From assembly GCA_018716285.1 (NCBI GenBank), contig DVKD01000052.1, positions 62,001 through 126,000 on the forward strand: 64,000 bases of DNA. Direction: 5' to 3'. The notes under the pieces are model-generated. The model saw only the letters and a program-made list of their open reading frames with translations, was not told the origin of the DNA and searched no databases. Source of the DNA: Candidatus Merdivicinus faecavium. GTDB lineage: Bacteria > Bacillota > Clostridia > Oscillospirales > Ruminococcaceae. Of the stretch, positions 25,255-35,001 are shown piece after piece (the stretch's first letter is position 1; each line of letters starts with the position of its first letter). The position numbers were made by a program, and so were the translations under genes.

Positions 25255-27261
25255 TTACCCTCTCACAAAGACCGGGATGACGTCCAGCGGGGCGTCCGCC
25301 AGGACCGTCCGGCCGCCCTCGCAGGTTTTGCCGGTGGACTGCTCCGTCCAGCGGGCGCCTGCGGGCAGGTAGACCTCCCGCTCCCGCGCCCCGTATTCGG
25401 TTACCGGGGCCACCAGATACTTTTCGCCGAACAGGAACTGGTCCTTGATCTCCCACACCTTTTCGTCCTCCGGGAACTCGTAGAAGAGCGGCCGCATCAC
25501 CGGCGCGCCGGTTTCGCTCGCCTCCTGCATCAGCCGGCGGGTGTAGGGCCGCAGCTCTTCCCGCAGTTCAATATATTTTTTCATGATCTCATAGTTTTCT
25601 TCCCCATAAGACCAGATCTCGTTTTCCGCGCCGCTGGCGCACCGCCCGCCGCCGGTTTTGCTCAGAGGAGCTTTATAGGGGCTGCGGTTGCCGTGGAGGC
25701 GCATCACCGGGCAGAAGGTCCCGTACTGGAACCAGCGGATGAGCAGCTCCTGGAACTTGGGGTCCCGGATGTCCCCGTCGTGGAACCCGCCGATGTCGGT
25801 CGTCCACCAGGGGATGCCGGCCATCGCCATCTGCAGCCCGCAGACGATCTGGATTTTGAAGGACTCGAAGGTGGAGGGGATGTCCCCGGACCAGACCAGA
25901 GCCCCGTACCGCTGGCTGCCGGCCCAGGCGCAGCGCACCAGGCTCACTACGTCCTTTTCCCCGGCTTCGGTCAGGCCGTCGTAGATCATCTTCGCGTACC
26001 ACATGGGGTACTGGTTGCCCACTTCCAGGACGGAGCCCTGGTGGTAGCGGTAATTCTCAAAATCGTAGCTGGAATATTCCGGCTCGGCCACGTCCAGCCA
26101 GAAGTCCCTGATGCCCTTGCTGTAGTAATTCTCCCTGAGCTTGTCCCAGACGAATTTCCGTGCGCCGGGGCTAGTCATATCCGTAAAAGAGGTGGGGTCG
26201 ATCATCAGCATATTGATCTTCACCCCGGATTCCGAGGATACCAGGTAGCCCATTTCCTTCATGTGCTGGTAATCCGGCGCGTAAACCGACACGGTGGGCC
26301 AGATGGACACCATGAGCCTGGTCCCCATCCCTTCCAGCTCCCTGACCATCCCCTCCGGATCCGGCCAGTATTCCGGGTCAAAGGCCCAGGTGCCTTCCAA
26401 GGTCCAGTGGAAAAAGTCGGCGACGATAACGTCCAGGGGAACGCCCCGCCGGTGGTATTCCCGGGCGACAGAAAGAAGCTCCTCCTGGGTCTGGTACCGC
26501 AGCTTGCACTGCCAGAACCCCAGCCCGTGCTCCGGCATCATGGGGGGCTTGCCGGTGACGGCCATGTACTGGGCGTGGATCTCAGCCGGGGTATCCCCTG
26601 CCGTGATCCAGAAGTCGATGGCCTTGGTGCTTTCCGCTTCCCATTCGGTGATATTCATGCCGAAGGACGCCCGCCCGACAGCCGGGTTGTTCCAGAAAAA
26701 CCCGTACCCCAGGCTGGACACCACAAAAGGCACGCTGGCCTGAGAATTCCGCTGGGCCAGTTCCAGGAAGCTGCCCTTTAAGTTGAAAATGCCGTTCTGG
26801 TACTGGCCCATGCCGAAGAGCTTTTCGGCCGGGTCGGACGCGAATTTTAAACTGGCTTTGAAATTCCCGCCGGAAAGGGTTTTCAGCTCCCGGGTCCGGA
26901 GCCCCAAGCTGCTGTGGCGGTCGGATTCCAGCTCCCGCAGGAGGGTTTTTCCCGCGCTGTTTTCAAAGATCAGTTTGCCCTCCTTGCTGAGGATGACCCG
27001 GATTTTGCCATTTTCCATGACGGCCCCGTCGCCTGCGGTCCGTTCCTCGGAGTTGACCTTCTGGGTTTCCGCCTCTTTTTCGTTCCGCGTCAGGGTGATC
27101 TGTACATCCTGCTCCGGCTGGGGGAGCAAGGCCCAGTTTTCCTCCGGGAAGTCTTTGAGCCGGGTGACCCGCACCCGCAGGCTGTTCTTCCCAAAGGCCT
27201 CGATCTGCATCCGCTCTCCGTCATACTCCCGGATGAGCTTGTTGTCCGCAATGTATACCAT
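25255..27261 (-). CDS. GH31 alpha-glycosidase (alpha-xylosidase/alpha-glucosidase type)
   Basis: Cytoplasmic retaining alpha-glycosidase, 668 residues: an N-terminal beta-sandwich, a TIM barrel and C-terminal beta domains. The nucleophile is Asp390 in FWLDVAEPEY; the acid/base is Asp460 in WSGDIPSTFE. The WTTDIGGFHDGD motif is typical. A perfect AAAGGAGG precedes the ATG at 27261; the frame runs 15 codons further upstream but without such a site. The WLDxAEP form is common in YicI-like alpha-xylosidases, though several specificities share it. It forms an operon with the downstream UROD-family methyltransferase. An extended -10 (TGGTATGAT on the minus strand, near 27320) may drive it. Confidence 0.92.
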   Translation of the reverse strand: MVYIADNKLIREYDGERMQIEAFGKNSLRVRVTRLKDFPEENWALLPQPEQDVQITLTRNEKEAETQKVNSEERTAGDGAVMENGKIRVILSKEGKLIFENSAGKTLLRELESDRHSSLGLRTRELKTLSGGNFKASLKFASDPAEKLFGMGQYQNGIFNLKGSFLELAQRNSQASVPFVVSSLGYGFFWNNPAVGRASFGMNITEWEAESTKAIDFWITAGDTPAEIHAQYMAVTGKPPMMPEHGLGFWQCKLRYQTQEELLSVAREYHRRGVPLDVIVADFFHWTLEGTWAFDPEYWPDPEGMVRELEGMGTRLMVSIWPTVSVYAPDYQHMKEMGYLVSSESGVKINMLMIDPTSFTDMTSPGARKFVWDKLRENYYSKGIRDFWLDVAEPEYSSYDFENYRYHQGSVLEVGNQYPMWYAKMIYDGLTEAGEKDVVSLVRCAWAGSQRYGALVWSGDIPSTFESFKIQIVCGLQMAMAGIPWWTTDIGGFHDGDIRDPKFQELLIRWFQYGTFCPVMRLHGNRSPYKAPLSKTGGGRCASGAENEIWSYGEENYEIMKKYIELREELRPYTRRLMQEASETGAPVMRPLFYEFPEDEKVWEIKDQFLFGEKYLVAPVTEYGAREREVYLPAGARWTEQSTGKTCEGGRTVLADAPLDVIPVFVRG

Positions 27262-27442
27262 ATCACTGCCTCCTTTTGTGCGTAAAATGGCGCTGCCTGT
27301 GTGCATTATGTTATCTCTATCATACCACAGGCTTTTCCAAAAGCGTTAGAACAAAATTGACATCCAGCCGGCGAAATTTTTGCTCCCAAAACATCAAATG
27401 TGCATCTTATCTAATTGTAAGAAATTTGTAAGACTCATCCTG

Positions 27443-27471
27443 TTGAATATGGATAAATTAAACGGTATAAC
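27443..27471 (+). promoter_or_regulatory. Promoter of the lipoprotein/ABC operon
   Basis: TTGAAT (27443-27448) and TATAAC (27466-27471) are 17 bases apart, about 60 bases before the lipoprotein start. The rest of the 27262-27529 gap is AT-rich with no gene seen. Confidence 0.6.
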
Positions 27472-27529
27472 AAAAACAACAGAAGGAGACGCCAGCCACA
27501 GTATCCGCAAAAGAAAGAGAGGGATTTTA

Positions 27530-28761
27530 ATGAGCCGCATCCGAAAATCCGCCGGTATTCTCTGCCTGACCGCAATCCTTTTCTTTTCTTCCTGCCAGAA
27601 GCAGGAGGACACGCTGCCCAAAGAGGAATACGTGCAAGGAATGGACTACCAGTACATGTACGATAACCGGCCGATGGCGGAAGCGCCGGAGGGGTACTAT
27701 TTCAGGGTCAGCGATTTCCTTTATTATATCGGAAAGGATACGATGGAGCCGGTCCCGCTCTGCAGCAAGCCAAACTGCCTGCATCAGCAGGAACAGGACC
27801 CCGAAAAGGTGGGGACTGCGGCGCCTTTTTCCGGGATCCCCGTGCGGAACCCTTGTTGGCCTATTATGATGGGGCTGTGTACCTCACCGCCTTAAAGGAT
27901 CCCTTTGACTCCAGCGGCGCGATCGGCCTAATCCGCGTCAAAACAGATGGGACGGAACGGGAGACGGTCCTCGAACTCCCGGAGAACAGCGGCGTCTGTC
28001 TCATCCACCGCGGGTATCTTTACTATACGGTGGATACCTACAACATCGAGCTGGACGCAGATTACGGCGTTTACCGTCAATCGTTACAGGGCGGCAAGCC
28101 GGAACTGATTTACAAAGGGCAGTGGGAGCAGGGCAGTATCCGATCTCTGGCAGCATACGGCGGCTATCTCTATATCGAGGAATCCGTTTCCTACTTTGAC
28201 CAGCAGCGCGTCGTATTTGAGGTGCTGGTACAGGATTTGCGCACAGGAGAAACCGGCCCGGCGTTTGCCCACCCGGAAATGGCCGACCCCATGATGCCCA
28301 AATTCCTGAACGGGAAAATCTACAATTCCATTTACCACAATCAGGACCTGGAGGATTCTGCGGAGCATTATTATGAGCATTTTACCTGCGACCTGGACGG
28401 CGGGAACAGGCAGCCTGCGGATTTTCCGTCAGACCCCACCAAGGCCTACCGCACCGATGCGGACAGCATCTGGTATTACACCATTCCCTGGCAGCGGGAT
28501 CAGCCGCTTGTGCTGCGTCAGCTGGACGAGGAGGGCAATATATTAGCGGAATGGCCCGCGCCGGATTACAGCGCTTCGGCTGAGATGATCCCCGGCGGGA
28601 AGGAGCATTTTTTCTTTACCGACTGGGAAGAAACCGGGGAGGGAAACAGGGAGTTCGTCCTTTCCTATATGGAAAAGAACCCGGAGGACGGCATCCTGAA
28701 GCCGCAGGTCTGCATGCGGATCCGTGAGGAAGATTACCGCAAAGCGATCGTGCGGAATTAG
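27530..28761 (+). pseudogene. Frameshifted lipoprotein of an ABC-export operon
   Basis: Frame 1 starts at ATG 27530 after GAGAGGG with a lipoprotein signal (FFSSC, Cys22) and the motif PLCSKPNCLH, found in Clostridial lipoproteins beside ABC exporters. Frame 1 then runs into unrelated sequence. From the G tract at 27811-27814 onward, similarity continues in a second frame (DCGAFFRDP, LLAYYDGAVYLTALKD) to the stop at 28761. Inserting one G in the tract restores a single reading frame of about 410 codons with a beta-propeller-like repeat pattern. The cause is either a true single-base deletion, slippage-based switching or an assembly error. It lies 11 bp before the ABC ATPase. Confidence 0.8.
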
Positions 28762-28772
28762 GAGGCGGAAAG

Positions 28773-29294
28773 ATGGAGCTTTCTCTGAGCGGCGTCAGCA
28801 AGACCTACCGCAGCGGCAGGGTGAAGGCCGTCCGCGACTTTACCGCCTCCTTTGGGCCGGGGGTTTACGGGATCCTGGGGGCAAACGGCGCGGGCAAATC
28901 CTCCCTGATGAACATCATCACCGGCGCCCTCCGGCCGGACAGCGGGGAGATGCGCTGGAACGGCCTGCCTGTCCGGGAGCAGCTGTCGTCCTACCTCTCC
29001 GTTTTGGGGTATATGCCCCAGCAGCAGGGGCTCTACCCCAACTTTACCGCCAAACAGTTTCTGTGGTACATGGCCGCCCTGAAGGGGATCAAAAAGGAAG
29101 ACGCCTCCCGGCAGATCCCGGAGCTGTTCCGGATGGTGAACCTGGAAAGTGGTGCAAACCGCCGCCTGGGGACATTTTCCGGCGGGATGAAGCAGCGGAT
29201 CTTGATTGCACAGGCGCTGCTGGGAGACCCGCAGCTGCTGGTGCTGGATGAACCCACCGCGGGGCTGGACCCGAAGGAGCGGATCCGCAACTGA
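28773..29294 (+). pseudogene. ABC transporter ATP-binding protein, truncated after the Walker B region
   Basis: Its 173 residues contain Walker A (GANGAGKSS), the Q-loop region, the ABC signature (FSGGMKQR), Walker B (LLVLDEPTAG) and the D-loop (LDPKER). It then stops after KERIRN. The H-switch histidine and the roughly 110 following residues of a normal subunit are missing, so ATP hydrolysis should be lost. GGAGGCGG precedes the ATG. The sequence switches at about 29275-29298 into the permease in another frame, which looks like one deletion joining the two genes. Confidence 0.85.
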
Positions 29295-29299
29295 GCGGG

Positions 29300-31312
29300 A
29301 TGCCGGAAACCCGGACGGCGGAAGAGCTGACGGCCCTTCTCCCCCTGTATGACAGCTTACACCGGCAGTACGCCTGGTCAGCGGGGTACCCCGCCTATCT
29401 GGATTACGTACAGGAGCAGGCGGAGACCATGCAGCGGGTCAATATTTTCGGCGGGGCGGAGAGTTTTTCCGGCAGGAACGCGGCCAAGACGGCGGCGGAT
29501 TTTGAAAAATGCTGCGGCCTGCCGGTCACGGTGGGCAACGACCGCTATCTGGAGGCGGTGAACGGGTTTTGCGCCGCCGACCTGCTGGCGGTGCTGTTTC
29601 TTTTAGCCGTCACTTCTATCCTCTTTTTGGAGGAGCAGGAAAATGGCCAGACCCGGCTGCTCCGTTCGACCCGAAACGGGCGTCTGACGACAGCCTGGGC
29701 CAAGCTTGCTGCCGGCATGCTGCTGGCGGCCGCCTGTGTGCTCACCTTTTACGCCGAGGTCCTGCTGCTGTCCGGCGTGTTCTATGGTTTTCCGGAGTGG
29801 GGGCGGTGGGTGCAGTCAATCCGCAGCTTCCGGGAGTGCAGCGTTCCTCTGACGGTTATCCAATACCTTCTGCTGTTTTTGCTGCAAAAGGGGGCGGGGT
29901 GTGCCCTGCTGGTGCTGGCCTTCGCCTTCCTCACCCTGCTTTTCCGCAGCGGCAAGCTGGCGTATCTCGCTGCGGCGCTGACAGGCGGGGCAGAATTCTT
30001 GTGCTGCCGCCTGCTGCACCCGGCCTCCCTCTTCAACCCCCTCAAATTTCTCAACATCTTTTATATTCTGAATCCTGCCAGGATCTATACGGAGTACGTG
30101 AATCTGAACCTGTTCGGCCAGCCCGTCGGGATACGGGGCGGTTTGGCAGTTTTCTGCGCGGCAGGCGCGGCGCTGCTGATTGGCGGGGTTTGTTTTTTGA
30201 CGCTCCATCCGCCGGAATGGAGATGGCGGGGGCTTTCCGTCCGGCACAGGCCCCATCCGGAACGCGGCAGCACCTCCCTGCTCTTTCAGGAATTTTACCG
30301 GGTCGTCTTTACGGGCAGGGGGATCTTTGTCTGGCTCGCGGCGGCGGTGCTGATTTTCGCCTGGTGCCGGGAACTGCCGGTGATATCGATGAACTACCAG
30401 CAAGCGGTGTATAAACAATACATCACCCGCTTTGCGGGGGAGCTGACGCCGGAAAAGGCAGAGGAAATTGAGGCGGTGGAGGACGATTTTCAGAATCTTT
30501 CGCAGGAATTTGCGAAGCTGCAGGCAGCTTATGCGGCCGGGGAAATCAGCCGGGAGCAGTATGAGGAGGAAACCTGCGCCTGGCAGTACTTCAGCGCCCA
30601 GCGGCGCGATTTCCGGGCCTTTTACACCCAATACCTGCAGGTGCGCGCTTTGGAGGAGCGCGGCATCACGCCGGTGCTGCTGGACAAAACCTCGACTGCC
30701 TATCTTTTTGAAAGCAAAAAACGGGGTGCGCTCTCCTTTGCCGTCATGGTTGTGCTGCTCCTGCTGGCGGTCCTGCCTATGGGCGGCTCCGGAGAAAACA
30801 TGCGCCGGCTGATTTGCAGCACGGCAAGGGGGCGGAACGCGCTGTTTGGCCGGCAGGTGGGGCTTGCGGCCGGCTTTTCGGCTTTGATGGCAGCCGGGCG
30901 GTGGGGGCCCGTATGGTGGGATCAGCAGCGGCAGTACCCCATCTGCTGCTGGGACGCGCCGATCCAGAATCTGGAGCCCTATATGGAGCTGGATATTCCC
31001 CTGACGGTGGGCGGCCTGCTGGCCCTGTGGATCGGGATGCAGCTTTTGGGGGCTGTGGTATACGGCGGATGGTTTTTGGTTCTTACCCAGATGAGCGGCC
31101 GTCCGACGGTCGGCGCGTTGGCCGGGCTGCTCCTGATTGCGGCGACATGGGACGGGTCTGCGCTCTTCCCACAGCTTTCCTTTTTGAATCCGGCGGCAGT
31201 ATACTGCCCGCCTGCGCCCGTGATGCTGCGTTTTTGGCCCGTTTGTTCCCTGGCGCTTCTGGGGGAATTCGCGCTGGCTCTGCTGGCGGGAAGATCTTTA
31301 TGCAAAAAGTGA
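29300..31312 (+). pseudogene. ABC-2-like multispan permease, 5' end deleted
   Basis: A frame of 670 residues begins abruptly with a soluble coiled stretch (PETRTAEELTALLPLYDSL). The N-terminal helix and start region expected for this two-module permease are absent, and no ribosome-binding site precedes the ATG at 29300. The rest has two similar halves, each with a loop (ENGQTRLLRSTRNGR; ENMRRLICSTARGR) followed by about five membrane helices, separated by a charged extracytoplasmic-like segment (about 355-450). It probably belonged to a peptide or antibiotic efflux system with the upstream ATPase and lipoprotein. The remaining frame is long, so loss is recent, or the truncated protein is still made. 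Confidence 0.7.
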
Positions 31313-31387
31313 CGGCGGCGCTGTACCCCTGCGAGATATTTCGAAATCAATGTTTTTTATCTTGCATCATGAAAATTTAAGGGGACA

Positions 31388-31416
31388 TTGACAAAATAAT
31401 TTATTTATTGTATAAT
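31388..31416 (+). promoter_or_regulatory. Perfect consensus sigma-A promoter
   Basis: TTGACA (31388-31393), 17 bases, TATAAT (31411-31416). It drives the lipoprotein gene at 31471 and is one of the few fully consensus promoters in the window. Confidence 0.85.
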
Positions 31417-31470
31417 AATGGTATAAATCAGTTGCTGCGGCCCTGAAAGAGAAAGGAGCTCTGAGAACCG

Positions 31471-32052
31471 ATGAGATCGACGCACCCTGCTTCACCTACG
31501 GCCCATAAAACGCGGAGGGCCCTCGCCCTCCTGCTGGCCGCCCTCCTTCCCCTCCTTCTCCTCTGCGGCTGCCGGGAGGAAACGGACGCGACGGTCTTCT
31601 CCCTCGCCGACTCCATCACCGAGGGCATCTCCCTCGAGCAGCTCCCCTGGAATTCCTCACCGGAGGAGGCCGCGAAGCTTTTCGGCGTGGACGACCCGAC
31701 GGCCGAGATTCCCGTCCGGCTGACCGACCTCGGGCGGGACGCCGTCATGCGGCTCTGGTTTGGGGAGGAGGGGGACGCCCTGGAGCGGATCTCCTTTACC
31801 ATCTCCTTCCCGATCGAGGAGCTCGAAGAGATCGAGGCGGCGCGCGCTGCCCTGGAGGAGACGCTGATCGCGCGGTACGGCGGCAATTTTGCCCAGCTTT
31901 CGGTCAACCACATCTGCAATGGGCGCTATCCTCTCGGCGAGGAGGAATGGCTCAACACCTCGCTCAGTCTCGGCACCATCGAGCCGGACGGCCCCGACGG
32001 GCAGCCCGCCTGGCTGTTCGGCCTCTCCTTCATTCCCCGCCGCTACTCATAA
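31471..32052 (+). CDS. Small lipoprotein of unknown function
   Basis: It has 193 residues. A basic N-terminal stretch and a Leu-rich helix end in LCGC, with Cys34 as the probable lipid anchor. The mature part is acidic, with the segment LEQLPWNSSPEEAAKLFGVDD and a later ARAALEETLIARYG helix, an arrangement seen in small secreted domains that pair two alpha/beta units. I do not recognise a family. It has its own consensus promoter and its own terminator, so it is an independent unit. AAAGGAG precedes the ATG by 12 bases, rather far. Confidence 0.7.
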   Translation: MRSTHPASPTAHKTRRALALLLAALLPLLLLCGCREETDATVFSLADSITEGISLEQLPWNSSPEEAAKLFGVDDPTAEIPVRLTDLGRDAVMRLWFGEEGDALERISFTISFPIEELEEIEAARAALEETLIARYGGNFAQLSVNHICNGRYPLGEEEWLNTSLSLGTIEPDGPDGQPAWLFGLSFIPRRYS

Positions 32053-32055
32053 TCC

Positions 32056-32097
32056 GCATTCTCTCCCTGATTTCCGGGGAGAGAATGCTTTTCTTTT
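32056..32097 (+). terminator. Intrinsic terminator of the small lipoprotein gene
   Basis: A 12-bp stem (32056-32067 with 32077-32088) and a loop of about 9 bases are followed by TTTTCTTTT. Confidence 0.9.
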
Positions 32098-32227
32098 CCG
32101 CTGATTTATGGTACAATATTGGCAAAGGCTTCCCGGCGGAAGCATCCGGCAAAATAACGCAAACAACGGCTGGCGCATTTCCCCCTGCGGGACGCGCGTC
32201 CCCGAGTGAAAAGGAGTATGTGATTTT

Positions 32228-33688
32228 ATGAGCAATCCGAACGTAATCCTGCTGATCGCGGACGACCTGGGCTACGGCGACCTGTCCTGCTACGGCGGCG
32301 TGGGCGCCCCGACGCCGAACATCGACGCCCTGTGCGAGCAGGGCGTCCGTTTTGCCGACGGCTATTCCACCTCGGCTGTCTGCACCCCCGCGCGGTACAG
32401 CGTCCTGACCGGGGAATACCCGTTCCGCAATCCGGACACCCACATCCTGCCGGGCGACGCCCCCTGCATCATCGGCAAGGAGCAGGGCACCCTGCCCAAA
32501 ATCTTCCAGAAAGCCGGCTACCGCACAGCGGCCATCGGCAAGTGGCATCTGGGGCTCGGCAGCGGCGACCTCGACTGGAACAGGCCCATCAGCCACACCC
32601 CCAACGACGTCGGGTTCGACTACTCCTACATCTTCCCGGCCACCAACGACCGGGTCCCCTGCGTCTACGTCAAAGACCGCCTGGTCGAAAACCTCGACGA
32701 AAATGACCCCATTGAGGTTTCCTACGCCCGCGAATGCCCCTACGACGATATCCCCACCTCCGAGCGGAACCCGGAGCTGCTGCGGATGCGCCACTCCAAC
32801 GGCCACAACAACAGCATCGTCAACGACGTGGGCCGCATCGGCTTTATGCGCGGCGGCGAGAAAGCCGTCTGGCGGGACGAGGACCTGGCGGAGCGCTTCC
32901 TCGCCGAGGCGGAGGGCTTCATCAAGGCCGACCCGGACAAGCCCTTCTTCCTATATTACGCCCTGCACCAGCCTCATGTGCCGCGCGTCCCCAACGAGCG
33001 GTTTGCCGGCAAGAGCGGCCTCGGCCCCCGCGGCGACGTCATCATGGAGATGGACGACTGCGTCGGGCAGCTGACCGCCTTTTTGGAGAAGGAAGGGCTG
33101 CTGGACAACACCATCCTCATCTTCACCAGCGACAACGGCCCCGTGCTGGACGACGGCTACATGGACGACGCGGAGCGCCGCAACACCATGATGCAGCACC
33201 GCCCCGCCGGCCCGCTCCGCGGCGGCAAGTACAGCAAGTTCGAGGGCGGCGCCCGGATCCCCCTGATCCTCTCCTGGAAGTCCCACACCCGTCCCGCCGT
33301 CTCCCACGCGCTGGTCAGCCAGGTGGACTTTGCCGCCTCCTTCGCCTCCATGCTCGGGGTCGATCTGGGCGACTGGGCGCCGGACAGCCGGAACATCCTC
33401 GACGCCCTGCTGGGCGAATCCATTCAGGGCCGGGACGAAATTTTCGCGGAAGCGGTCAATAAGAGCCACTTCCTCCGCCGGGGAAAATGGACCTACATGG
33501 AGCCGTCCGCGGGCCCTGCTCACGACTATGTCACCAACACCGAGCTGGGCAACTCGCTCGACCATCAGCTCTACAACATGGACTACGACATCGGGCAGCG
33601 GACCAATGTCGCCGAGCTCCACCCCCACCTTGTAGAGGAGATGTCCGCCCGCATCGCCGAGATCCGCGCCTCCTCCCGCACCCGCTGA
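32228..33688 (+). CDS. Type I sulfatase (formylglycine-dependent), cytoplasmic
   Basis: Arylsulfatase-family enzyme of 486 residues that hydrolyses sulfate esters. LIADDLGYGD supplies the first calcium ligands. Cys52 in CTPAR is the residue converted to formylglycine. GKWHLG and FTSDNGP are further active-site motifs. There is no signal peptide, so it should act on imported sulfated sugars. Cys-type sulfatases in anaerobes need the radical-SAM enzyme anSME, which is not in this window. AAAAGGAG lies 12 bases before the ATG. The presence of hexosaminidase and sialidase-like genes nearby fits host sulfated glycans, but the substrate is not shown by sequence. Confidence 0.93.
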   Translation: MSNPNVILLIADDLGYGDLSCYGGVGAPTPNIDALCEQGVRFADGYSTSAVCTPARYSVLTGEYPFRNPDTHILPGDAPCIIGKEQGTLPKIFQKAGYRTAAIGKWHLGLGSGDLDWNRPISHTPNDVGFDYSYIFPATNDRVPCVYVKDRLVENLDENDPIEVSYARECPYDDIPTSERNPELLRMRHSNGHNNSIVNDVGRIGFMRGGEKAVWRDEDLAERFLAEAEGFIKADPDKPFFLYYALHQPHVPRVPNERFAGKSGLGPRGDVIMEMDDCVGQLTAFLEKEGLLDNTILIFTSDNGPVLDDGYMDDAERRNTMMQHRPAGPLRGGKYSKFEGGARIPLILSWKSHTRPAVSHALVSQVDFAASFASMLGVDLGDWAPDSRNILDALLGESIQGRDEIFAEAVNKSHFLRRGKWTYMEPSAGPAHDYVTNTELGNSLDHQLYNMDYDIGQRTNVAELHPHLVEEMSARIAEIRASSRTR

Positions 33689-33720
33689 GCCCCATCCAAC
33701 CTGCTTAAACCGCAAAAATG

Positions 33721-33751
33721 CCGCCCGATGCAGCAATTTCGCATCGGGCGG
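33721..33751. terminator. Bidirectional terminator between sulfatase and alcohol dehydrogenase
   Basis: A perfect 11-bp stem (33721-33731 with 33741-33751) lies between convergent genes, with a T-rich tail on the minus strand (CATTTTTGC) and a weaker one on the plus strand. Confidence 0.85.
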
Positions 33752-33767
33752 TATTCCTTATCCCTGT

Positions 33768-34937
33768 TTACAGGCTGTTTTTGAGGATGGAGAGGATCTC
33801 CGCGCGGTCGAGCACCTTGTACCCGCCGTTCATCACGAGGGTGGCGTCCGCGATGCCTTCGAGCATCTCCTCAGCTGCGCCCAGCTCGGAGATGTTCATC
33901 ACGAGGCCGAGCTCCCGCATCCAGCTTTCCATCGCCCGGAGCCCCTCTTCGGCCACCTGTTCGTCGGTTTTTCCGGCGGGATCCACATCCCAGACGTTTA
34001 CGGCGAAGCGTTTGAACTTCTGCAGGCCGTAGGGCAGGATGTACCGGTAATACGGCAGGGAAACCGCCGCCAGCGTCATGCCGTGGGTGGCGTTGGTGTA
34101 GGCGCCCACCGCCTGGCCGAGCATGTGCACCATCCAGTCGGTGCTCTTCCCCTTGGCAACCAGGGTGTTGAGCGCCCAGGTTGCCGTCCACATGATGTTG
34201 CTGCGGGCTTCATAATCCTGCGGGTCCTTGTTGGCGATCCGGCTGGAGTGGAGCAGGGAGCGCATCAGACCTTCGCTGATGTAGTCGCTCACGTTGTCGT
34301 CCTCGCCGGAAAAATACTGCTCGCAGATGTGGTTGAAGATGTCATAGATGCCGGCGACCATCTGGTAGCGGGGCAGGGTCAGGGTGTATTTCGGGTTCAG
34401 AATGGCAAACCGCGGCATGATCTTCTCATCGGCGAAGACATGTCCGATCTTCTGCCTGGTGTCCGGGTTGGTGATGACCGCGCCTGCGTTCATTTCGGAG
34501 CCGGTGCCCACCATTGTCAGGACGCAGCCCACCGGCAGGGTCTCGCAGTCCGGCTCCTCGAATCGCAGGTAGTATTTCTCCCAGGGGTCCTCCTTGCAGT
34601 TGACCGAGACGGAGACCGCCTTCGCATAGTCGCAGACAGAGCCGCCGCCGACCGCCAGCAGGAAGTCCGCCTGATGCCGGCGGGCGATCTCGATCCCCTC
34701 GTAGAGCTTGGGCAGGGTCGGGTTGGGCATGACGCCGGCGATTTCGGCGACATCCTTGCCGTTGTCCCTGAGGATCCGGACGACCTCGTCGTAGATGCCG
34801 TTTTTCTTGATGGAGCCGCCGCCGTAAATGAGGACGACCTTCTTCCCGTATTTCGGGAGCTCCGTGTTCAGATAGCCCAGCGAATCCTCGCCGAAATAGA
34901 GCTTTGTCGGGTTGCAGTAAGAAAAGTTTCCAAGCAT
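33768..34937 (-). CDS. Iron-containing alcohol dehydrogenase (butanol dehydrogenase/YqhD type)
   Basis: NAD(P)H-dependent group III dehydrogenase, 389 residues, which reduces aldehydes to alcohols. It has a Rossmann-like N-terminus with GGGSVCDYAKAV, and metal-binding histidines in DIFNHICEQYF and in the segment THGMTLAAVSLPYYRY. GGAGGAGG precedes the ATG. It follows DUF3737 by 64 bp with no terminator between, so the small protein, DUF3737 and this enzyme are probably one LysR-controlled operon. A role in detoxifying reactive aldehydes is plausible for YqhD relatives. Confidence 0.9.
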   Translation of the reverse strand: MLGNFSYCNPTKLYFGEDSLGYLNTELPKYGKKVVLIYGGGSIKKNGIYDEVVRILRDNGKDVAEIAGVMPNPTLPKLYEGIEIARRHQADFLLAVGGGSVCDYAKAVSVSVNCKEDPWEKYYLRFEEPDCETLPVGCVLTMVGTGSEMNAGAVITNPDTRQKIGHVFADEKIMPRFAILNPKYTLTLPRYQMVAGIYDIFNHICEQYFSGEDDNVSDYISEGLMRSLLHSSRIANKDPQDYEARSNIMWTATWALNTLVAKGKSTDWMVHMLGQAVGAYTNATHGMTLAAVSLPYYRYILPYGLQKFKRFAVNVWDVDPAGKTDEQVAEEGLRAMESWMRELGLVMNISELGAAEEMLEGIADATLVMNGGYKVLDRAEILSILKNSL

Positions 34938-35001
34938 CGTATTTCCTCCTCCATTGTGTTCTGTGTCCGGTATGCTGTAAAAGCAGCCTGTCGTTGCGCT
35001 T

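Noticed and set aside
24472-26781. Plus-strand open frame of about 770 codons across UROD and GH31
   Set aside because: It spans two well-supported minus-strand genes and the junction between them. The composition (His, Pro, Arg and Gly rich) is typical of a shadow frame.
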